NCBI GenBank assembly: GCA_034437455.1
Contig: DAOTUB010000332.1
Span: 1-17,584 of the forward strand
Reading direction: 5' to 3'
Source of the DNA: DAOTUB01 sp034437455
GTDB taxonomy: Bacteria; Chloroflexota; Anaerolineae; B4-G1
Length of the DNA stretch: 17,584 nucleotides
The notes under the pieces were generated by a model that was not told the origin of the DNA, searched no databases, and saw nothing but the letters and a program-made list of their open reading frames with translations. Positions 13,172 through 17,584 of the stretch are shown here, piece after piece; the first letter of the stretch is position 1; each line of letters opens with the position of its first letter. The translations under genes were made by a program, and so were the position numbers.

Positions 13172-15219
13172 CACAGCCCCGCCAGGCGAGCCAACCAGTA
13201 GATAGCGATCCCGGCGGTCAGCGAGACGACCAGTAGAAACCCCAAGCTAAAGAGCGTCCACCGCCAGGAGTCGGTCTCTTGCCGAACGACGGCGACCGTC
13301 GCGACGCAGGGGATGAAAAGCATCTGCACCGCCAGGAAGGCCAGCGCCGTGGAAGCGGGGAAAGCGGACGCCAACATCTCTGCCAGTCCTCCCGCTTCTG
13401 CGTCGCCCGCGCCAAACAGGACGCCCAGCGTGGCGATAGAGTTCTCCTTGGCGATGAAACTGGCCAATAGCGCCACCGTCAGCCGCCAATCGAAGCCCAT
13501 CAAGCGGCCCACTGGCTCGAACAGGCGACCGATGTGAGCCAGGAAGCTATCCTCGATGTCGCCGCCCGGCAGCGCCGAAAGCGCCCACACCACCACCGAG
13601 ACCACCAGGATCAACGTGCCGGCCTTGTGCACGAAGGAAAGGCTGCGCTGCCACACCCGCATCGCGATGGTGCGCCAGTTGGGGAGGTGATAGAGGGGCA
13701 GTTCCATGATGAACGCCGCTCGTTGCCCCCGAAAGATGGTCTTGTTGATCAACACGCCGGAGAGAGCCAGCACCACCAATGCCAGGAGAATCATCCCCCA
13801 GGAGACGAGGGTAGCGGCGGAGCCAAAGAAGGCAGGGGCCAGGAAGGCGATCACAGTCATCCGCGCTGTGCAAGGGATCAGGGGGGCCAGCAGGATGGTC
13901 AACAGGCGCGCGCGTTCGGATTCGATCACACGCGCGCCCAGCACTGCCGGGACGTTGCAGCCAAAGCCCAGAAATAGCGGCAGGAACGACTTGCCGTGCA
14001 GTCCCATCAGGTGCATGAAACCGTCCATCACGTAGGCCGCGCGGGCCAGGTATCCAATGTCCTCCAACATGCCCATCACGGCGAAAAAGATGACCAGGAT
14101 AGGGAGGAAGGTGAGCATCGCCCCCGCGCCGCCAATGATCCCATTGGCTACCAAGTCAGCGAGCCAGACCGGCGCGCCGACCAGCCCGGCGCGAGCCAGT
14201 TCCGCCAGTGCACCCACCACGTAAATATCCAAAAGGTCCTGCAGGGGCGCGCCCACCGTGTAGGTGAGCCAAAAGATCAACCCCAGGATGCCCGCCAGGA
14301 TCAGCATGCCCCAGAAGGGATGCGTGGCCCAGCGATCCAGCCGCTCCGTCAGTCCGATCTGGCCAGCCCGGGGGCGCGTCACGGCGGCCCGGATCATGCG
14401 CCCGATCCATTCGTACCGCCCGCTGGCCACGGCCACCAGCGCGTCGTCGTGGGCGCGCAGAACGTCGTGGACTGCCTCCCATTCTTCGTCCGACAGGCAG
14501 TCCTGCATCATTCGCGTGATCTCGTGATCTCCCTCCAGCAGTTTCAGCGCCACCCACTCCTGCGGATAGGGATCCGGCACGCAGCCATCGATCAATATCT
14601 CGACTTCTTGCAAGACTTCCTGATGGTCGGCTCGGATGCGAGGGGGTTTGGGGGCGTAATCCACGTAAGCGTCTCCGCGTGCTACACGGTCTACCGTCTC
14701 CAAAAGTTCCTGTACGCCCTCGCTCCTGGTGGCGGTCATCGGCACCACCGGTACCCCCAACGCTGCCTCCAGCACTTCCGGCTCGATCTCAAAACCCTCC
14801 TGCCGAGCCACGTCCATCATATTCAGCGCCACGATCACCGGCGCGGGCAGAGCAACGAGTTCCGCCACCAGGTAGAGGCTTCGCTCCAGGATCGCCGCGT
14901 CCACCAGCGCTACCACCACGTCGGGACGCTCTCGAATGATAAACTCGCGGGCGATGACCTCCTCGGCGGAATTAGCGGTCAGGCTATAGGTTCCGGGTAG
15001 GTCCACCAGCCGGTAGGTGATTCCATGGAAGGTAAAGGAGCCTTCCTTTCGCTCGACCGTCTTGCCGGGCCAGTTGCCTACGTGTTGGTTGAGGCCAGTC
15101 AGGAGGTTAAAGATGGTGGACTTGCCCACGTTGGGCTGTCCAATCAGCGCCACCAGGATGGTTTTTTCTGCCTCGGCAACGGCGATTTTATGAGGTGATG
15201 GAGCAGTGAGGACGCTCAT
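13171..15219 (-). CDS. feoB: Ferrous iron transporter FeoB
   Basis: Nucleotide-dependent Fe(II) importer of the inner membrane, 682 residues. The G domain has G1 GQPNVGKS (27-34), G2 Thr near residue 54 (PGKTVERKEG), G3 DLPG (73-76) and G4 NMMD (133-136), followed by TATRSEG as G5. A GDI-like helical part leads to about ten membrane helices from residue ~290, with the family Gate-type cores GFGCNVPAVLGAR and PCTARMTVIAFLAPAFFG, and SFIAKENSIATLGVLFG. All hallmarks are intact. The ATG at 15219 overlaps the feoA stop by four bases; a longer frame to 15378 would lie inside feoA and is rejected. Confidence 0.97.
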   Translation of the reverse strand: MSVLTAPSPHKIAVAEAEKTILVALIGQPNVGKSTIFNLLTGLNQHVGNWPGKTVERKEGSFTFHGITYRLVDLPGTYSLTANSAEEVIAREFIIRERPDVVVALVDAAILERSLYLVAELVALPAPVIVALNMMDVARQEGFEIEPEVLEAALGVPVVPMTATRSEGVQELLETVDRVARGDAYVDYAPKPPRIRADHQEVLQEVEILIDGCVPDPYPQEWVALKLLEGDHEITRMMQDCLSDEEWEAVHDVLRAHDDALVAVASGRYEWIGRMIRAAVTRPRAGQIGLTERLDRWATHPFWGMLILAGILGLIFWLTYTVGAPLQDLLDIYVVGALAELARAGLVGAPVWLADLVANGIIGGAGAMLTFLPILVIFFAVMGMLEDIGYLARAAYVMDGFMHLMGLHGKSFLPLFLGFGCNVPAVLGARVIESERARLLTILLAPLIPCTARMTVIAFLAPAFFGSAATLVSWGMILLALVVLALSGVLINKTIFRGQRAAFIMELPLYHLPNWRTIAMRVWQRSLSFVHKAGTLILVVSVVVWALSALPGGDIEDSFLAHIGRLFEPVGRLMGFDWRLTVALLASFIAKENSIATLGVLFGAGDAEAGGLAEMLASAFPASTALAFLAVQMLFIPCVATVAVVRQETDSWRWTLFSLGFLLVVSLTAGIAIYWLARLAGL

Positions 15220-15503
15220 ATCGATCTCCGCACATAGACCCGCCCGGCCTCGCCGCGACCCAGGGCGACGCGAGCGCCCCGCACTCTGGCGATGAGCGGC
15301 CCGCGGCCAAAATTTTGCAAGATCGTCACTTCTGCGCCCGGCGTGAAACCCAGCGATGCCATCCGACCCAACATGCACCGCCCATTGGCCAGTTCAACCA
15401 CCACGCCATGCTCGCCGGTATGCAAGGCGCTCAACGGGACTTTGTCACTTGATACTGGTGATAGTGCTGCTTTGTGTGCTCTCGATCTGTTCCTATTTCT
15501 CAT
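15216..15503 (-). CDS. feoA: FeoA, SH3-like partner of FeoB
   Basis: A 95-residue cytoplasmic protein required for FeoB function. After a basic extension (MRNRNRSRAHKAAL) comes the FeoA core: PLSALHTGEHGVVVEL, GRMASLGFTPGAEVTILQNFGRGPLIARVRGARVALGRGEAGRVYVR. The ATG at 15503 is preferred because GGAG (15516-15519 on the complementary strand) precedes it; an in-frame ATG at 15524 has no ribosome site. It overlaps the fur stop by 11 bases and feoB by four. The basic N-terminus of about 25 residues is longer than in standard ~75-residue FeoA. Confidence 0.94.
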   Translation of the reverse strand: MRNRNRSRAHKAALSPVSSDKVPLSALHTGEHGVVVELANGRCMLGRMASLGFTPGAEVTILQNFGRGPLIARVRGARVALGRGEAGRVYVRRSI

Positions 15504-15948
15504 AGTTGCTTTGTTCTCCTGCATTGTCTTTGCATTGGGCGCAGTAGCCGATCAGATGCAGATGAGCATCGATCACACGCGCCCCTTCACGTTCGCTTAG
15601 CTCCTGTTCGATCTGCGCCACCAGGGATGTGTCGAACTCGATCACCTTGCCGCACCCGCGGCAGGTAAAATGATAGTGTGGATCTGCGCGCACAGCTTCG
15701 TAGTGACAGTGTCCCTCACCCAGACGATGTTCTTCGACGAGGTCAAGTTCTTTGAGAACAGCCAGTGTGCGGTAGACCGTCGCCAGACTAATGTCAGAAG
15801 CGCGAGTTTTAGCTTGGTCATAGAGTGTATCTGCGTCCAGGTGATCGCTGCTCTCTTGCAGTACCTCCAATATCAACTGGCGCTGGGAAGTTAATCGCAG
15901 TCCTGCTGCTCGAAAAGTGTCACGCAGATGTTCGTTCAACTCATTCAT
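15493..15948 (-). CDS. fur: Fur-family ferric uptake repressor
   Basis: Metal-dependent DNA-binding repressor, 151 residues. An N-terminal winged helix (GLRLTSQRQLILEVLQ, then ISLATVYRTLAVLKELDLV) is followed by the metal and dimer domain with EGHCHYE, HYHFTCRGCGKVIEF and the structural-zinc pairs Cys96/Cys99 and Cys136/Cys139. As first gene of an iron-transport operon and directly behind a Fur-type palindrome it is most probably the iron sensor rather than Zur or PerR. TAAGAGGTAG precedes the ATG. Autoregulation is expected because its own box is in the promoter. Confidence 0.94.
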   Translation of the reverse strand: MNELNEHLRDTFRAAGLRLTSQRQLILEVLQESSDHLDADTLYDQAKTRASDISLATVYRTLAVLKELDLVEEHRLGEGHCHYEAVRADPHYHFTCRGCGKVIEFDTSLVAQIEQELSEREGARVIDAHLHLIGYCAQCKDNAGEQSNYEK

Positions 15949-15961
15949 ATCTACCTCTTAT

Positions 15962-15976
15962 TGAGAATAATTCTCA
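15962..15976 (-). promoter_or_regulatory. Fur box over the fur-feo transcription start
   Basis: TGAGAATAATTCTCA is a perfect 7-1-7 palindrome, the form known for Fur-family operators (consensus TGATAATNATTATCA). A second overlapping half follows (ATTCTCATTAAGAAT, about 15970-15984), so two dimers may bind. It lies immediately downstream of the -10 box, so bound Fur would block the start. Confidence 0.93.
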
Positions 15977-15982
15977 TTAAGA

Positions 15983-16011
15983 ATTATATAGGTTTTTCGC
16001 GCATTTGTCAA
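15983..16011 (-). promoter_or_regulatory. fur-feo operon promoter
   Basis: On the minus strand TTGACA (16011-16006) and TATAAT (15988-15983) are both consensus hexamers with a 17-base spacer. The expected start near 15976 lies inside the Fur box. No other credible promoter was seen down to the racemase gene, so all eight genes probably share it. Confidence 0.93.
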
Positions 16012-16074
16012 GTGATACCCAGCATGCTCGCGAACGATGCAGATCACTCATTCATCACACTCCGAGTTGAACCT

Positions 16075-16121
16075 ATCAAAATGCACTTCCTGGCCGTGCC
16101 CCGGTAATGTGACATTTTGAT
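16075..16121. repeat. Hairpin in the fur-fmdB intergenic region
   Basis: ATCAAAATG (16075-16083) and CATTTTGAT (16113-16121) are perfect 9-bp arms, extended by CAC/GTG with a one-base bulge. The remaining loop is GC-rich. It lies upstream of both divergent promoters, so it is not an obvious terminator or leader structure; it could be a protein-binding palindrome or an old repeat. Confidence 0.6.
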
Positions 16122-16143
16122 GCCGTAGACAGCATATCTTCTG

Positions 16144-16323
16144 AGCTCGTCCGGGTATAATTCAGAACTCTGGGGGACAGGTTTCTTTTTTCTCCAGACT
16201 GTATCTTTTCAATAGAACGGGGCTATGTAGCCGAGGTTTCCATACCTCGCGGGCCTGCGCGCTATGGAAAGCGCGGCTACGTCGAAAGCTCCCCAGACTT
16301 TTGAATTATACCCCAGCTCGTCC
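16144..16323. mobile_element. MITE-like element with inverted repeats and target duplication
   Basis: A 162-bp non-coding element (16153-16314). Its ends are inverted repeats: 16153-16175 matches the complement of 16291-16313 at 21 of 23 positions (start GGGTATAATTCA, end CTGGGG). It is flanked by the direct repeat AGCTCGTCC at 16144-16152 and 16315-16323, a 9-bp target duplication (10 bp with one mismatch if the ends are drawn one base in). The element has no open frame of use, so it must be moved by a transposase elsewhere. It ends eight bases before the fmdB -35 box. Confidence 0.85.
16227..16280. repeat. Double hairpin with complementary loops inside the MITE
   Basis: GTAGCCG... (16227-16244) matches the complement of 16263-16280 at 16 of 18 positions. 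Each arm is also a small hairpin: CGAGG-TTTCCATA-CCTCG (16232-16249) and CGCGC-TATGGAAA-GCGCG (16258-16275). The two 8-base loops are exact reverse complements, so the strand can fold as two kissing hairpins or one long stem. Confidence 0.75.
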
Positions 16324-16330
16324 TCACTTC

Positions 16331-16359
16331 TTGACAGCGAGCTTAAATAGCGGTACAAT
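16331..16359 (+). promoter_or_regulatory. Promoter of the FmdB-like gene
   Basis: TTGACA (16331-16336) and TACAAT (16354-16359) with a 17-base spacer, 26 bases before the start codon; ribosome site GAGGT at 16375-16379. The MITE target duplication ends eight bases upstream of the -35. Confidence 0.88.
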
Positions 16360-16385
16360 GCCCAGAGGAGAATTGAGGTAGAAAA

Positions 16386-16625
16386 ATGCCACTATACGAG
16401 TACAAATGTTCCGATTGCGAGACACGCTTCGACGCCCTGCGGGCCATGTCAAAGGCTGATGCACCCATCCCTTGCCCTCAGTGTGGCAGCGTGGATACAA
16501 ATCGCACGATCTCGCTGTTCTCGGCCATTGGGAGCGATGGGGTGATCGCAGGAGCAGGGACGTCGTGTGGTTCCTGCACGCCCTCGGCCTCGTGCGCCAC
16601 TTGCGGACACCAGCCGGCGCGCTAG
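16386..16625 (+). CDS. FmdB-type zinc-ribbon protein
   Basis: A 79-residue protein that opens with MPLYEYKCSDCETRFDALRAM and PIPCPQCGS, the standard CxxC...CxxC zinc ribbon of the FmdB regulatory-protein family. A Ser/Gly/Cys-rich tail (SCGSCTPSASCATCG) offers a possible second metal site, as in many members. The family name derives from a proposed regulator of methylotrophic amidase genes; the true role in most bacteria is unknown. It is monocistronic, with its own promoter, divergent from the fur operon and converging on the next gene. Confidence 0.9.
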   Translation: MPLYEYKCSDCETRFDALRAMSKADAPIPCPQCGSVDTNRTISLFSAIGSDGVIAGAGTSCGSCTPSASCATCGHQPAR

Positions 16626-16629
16626 ATTC

Positions 16630-16660
16630 GTGCGACAACTAGTTGAACGGGCAGTCGCAC
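16630..16660. terminator. Possible hairpin between convergent genes
   Basis: GTGCGAC (16630-16636) and GTCGCAC (16654-16660) give a perfect 7-bp stem in the 57-base gap between the converging FmdB and membrane-protein genes. No T tract follows on either strand, so it is at best a weak or factor-dependent end. Confidence 0.35.
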
Positions 16661-16682
16661 CGCTGTTGGAACTTGGGTTTGC

Positions 16683-17348
16683 CTAGCTGCTTTCCCACTC
16701 GCGGATAGCGTCTTGGATGAGCGTCTGCACCTGGGGATCGGGGATATCACCCACGGAACTAAACGTCTGATGTCCTACATAGATGTACAGATTTCCGTCT
16801 TCGCCAGAGATCAGACGGACGCGCTGTTTGGCCAACTCTGGCCGCTTCCGCAGCCGCTGCTGCACCAATTCGTTGATTTCCCTCACCATAGATAGCGGCC
16901 CTGGTTGCGATGGTTCAGAAGCTTTATCGGAGAACTTGTCGCGCTGACGCAGTTGATCCAAAAAGCCCCCTGGAGCGACGGGGGGCTTGGGGAGAGCAGG
17001 TGAAGACTGTTGCGGTGTGGGAAGCCAACCCTCGGCGAACGCCAGCACGACCTTGAGCGCCTCGATCGTCTCGTGCCCCATTTGTGAATTGGCAACCTCC
17101 CGCAAGTGACGATAGCGTTGGCCCTGCACAAAGACAACGACCCCTCTTGTTGTGCGTGAGACGCGCAACAGCTCTTGTTCATCGGTGGATGCGGTTTCTG
17201 GCTCTGCTGAGGTTGCGGCAGTAGGAGATTGATTACTAGAGGGTTTGTCCCCACTAATGTAGCCCAGGAGCCAGATGAGCAGGCCCCCAAAAATCGCGGA
17301 AATAATCGCGACGACGAGCAGGAAAAATTCGGGTGGTAGTGTACCCAT
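16683..17348 (-). CDS. Membrane-anchored protein of unknown function
   Basis: No family recognised. The 221-residue product has one N-terminal membrane helix (about 7-30, FFLLVVAIISAIFGGLLIWLLGY). A Ser/Thr/Ala/Pro-rich linker follows, then an Arg/Val/Leu-rich globular part (LLRVSRTTRGVVVFVQGQRYRHLREV) and a Pro-rich spacer (PALPKPPVAPGG). The basic C-terminal part (INELVQQRLRKRPELAKQRVRLI, NLYIYVGHQTF) ends the protein. The ATG at 17348 is chosen because the longer frame starts before the -10 box. Only a poor ribosome site (AAGAG) is present, and the mRNA may be nearly leaderless. Confidence 0.75.
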   Translation of the reverse strand: MGTLPPEFFLLVVAIISAIFGGLLIWLLGYISGDKPSSNQSPTAATSAEPETASTDEQELLRVSRTTRGVVVFVQGQRYRHLREVANSQMGHETIEALKVVLAFAEGWLPTPQQSSPALPKPPVAPGGFLDQLRQRDKFSDKASEPSQPGPLSMVREINELVQQRLRKRPELAKQRVRLISGEDGNLYIYVGHQTFSSVGDIPDPQVQTLIQDAIREWESS

Positions 17349-17357
17349 AGTGCTCTT

Positions 17358-17386
17358 ATGATACCACAGAGAACTCAAAATGTCTA
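17358..17386 (-). promoter_or_regulatory. Promoter of the unknown membrane-anchored protein
   Basis: On the minus strand TAGACA (17386-17381) and TATCAT (17363-17358) are separated by 17 bases. The expected start near 17351 is only about three bases before the chosen ATG. Confidence 0.7.
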
Positions 17387-17451
17387 TTGGGATGGTTCAC
17401 TCGAAGTATTCGGAATAAGAACCGATAGTTGAGCAGTTGCTGTAGCGATCA

Positions 17452-17583
17452 CTAAATAATCCGCACCATCGCAGCGTAGATCATGGTTTCGCTGGTTTCG
17501 GGGAGCTCTTCGTAATCCCTGCTCAAACGCCGAAAGCGTACCAGCCAGCCAAAGGTACGCTCCACTACCCAACGGCGTGGGAG
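17452..17583 (-). CDS. IS5-type DDE transposase, C-terminal fragment at window edge
   Basis: The minus strand at the window end translates as the last 43 residues of an IS5-family (IS4/IS5-type DDE) transposase: LPRRWVVERTFGWLVRFRRL, then SRDYEELPETSETMIYAAMV and RII before a TAG at 17454-17452. WVVERTFGWL...RRLSRDYE contains the Y-(2)-R-(3)-E-like final catalytic region. The reading frame continues beyond the window, so start and total length are unknown. The usual tail after MVRI runs a few residues further (RRLA-like), so the end may be slightly truncated. The terminal inverted repeat cannot be placed; the IS end should lie between about 17390 and 17450. Confidence 0.85.
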   Translation of the reverse strand, partial: LPRRWVVERTFGWLVRFRRLSRDYEELPETSETMIYAAMVRII

Positions 17584-17584
17584 G

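Noticed and set aside
13996..15000. Long plus-strand open frame opposite feoB
   Set aside because: An antisense shadow of feoB, with His/Gln/Arg-rich composition and no ribosome site.
16153..16314. CRISPR array or riboswitch in the fur-fmdB intergenic region
   Set aside because: There are no evenly spaced direct repeats, and the structure is upstream of both divergent promoters; inverted ends plus target duplication fit a MITE.

Overview
The window looks like chromosomal DNA of a moderately GC-rich bacterium, most plausibly an Anaerolineae-type member of the Chloroflexota. This is inferred from three things: LexA boxes of the Gram-positive type (GAAC-N4-GTTC), a large zinc-ribbon/TPR/beta-propeller protein, and short GCTCAGGRCAGGCGC-type interspersed repeats of a kind I associate with these genomes. 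Sigma-70-like promoters are unusually easy to read: seven have a TTGACA-like box, a 17-base spacer and a TATAAT-like box. No rRNA, tRNA or CRISPR array was seen.

Left part (1-3275), SOS region. lexA (326-1033) has a perfect LexA box between its own -35 and -10 and ends at a strong terminator. A second LexA box follows at 1191-1202, in the start region of the next promoter. That promoter drives three tightly packed genes: a soluble, single-motor FtsK/SpoIIIE-type DNA translocase, a small two-helix membrane protein and a small basic WRGRRY-motif protein. The operon ends at a terminator. It is a damage-inducible DNA-pump operon by sequence logic, and the most interesting system in the window.

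Middle (3276-9169), plus strand. A 63-residue membrane peptide, a DmpA-type (P1) self-cleaving aminopeptidase and a radical SAM enzyme form a probable operon (stop/start overlap ATGATGA). An orphan GAF-histidine kinase follows; its promoter carries a 12-bp direct repeat. Next is a 624-residue zinc-ribbon/TPR/beta-propeller protein with its own promoter.

Right part (9215-15948), minus strand. One long, mostly overlapping operon runs fur-feoA-feoB-yibE/F-feoC-MBL-MBL-racemase. It starts at a textbook promoter whose start region is covered by a perfect 15-bp Fur palindrome. This is an iron-repressed ferrous-iron uptake operon that encodes its own regulator and the FeoC accessory protein. It continues into two metallo-beta-lactamase-fold hydrolases and a YgeA-type aspartate/glutamate racemase.

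Far right (15949-17584). The divergent intergenic region upstream of fur holds a 47-base hairpin and a complete 162-bp MITE-like element with 23/24-bp terminal inverted repeats and a 9-bp target duplication. After it come an FmdB-type zinc-ribbon gene, an unknown membrane-anchored protein, and the 3' end of an IS5-type transposase that runs off the window.
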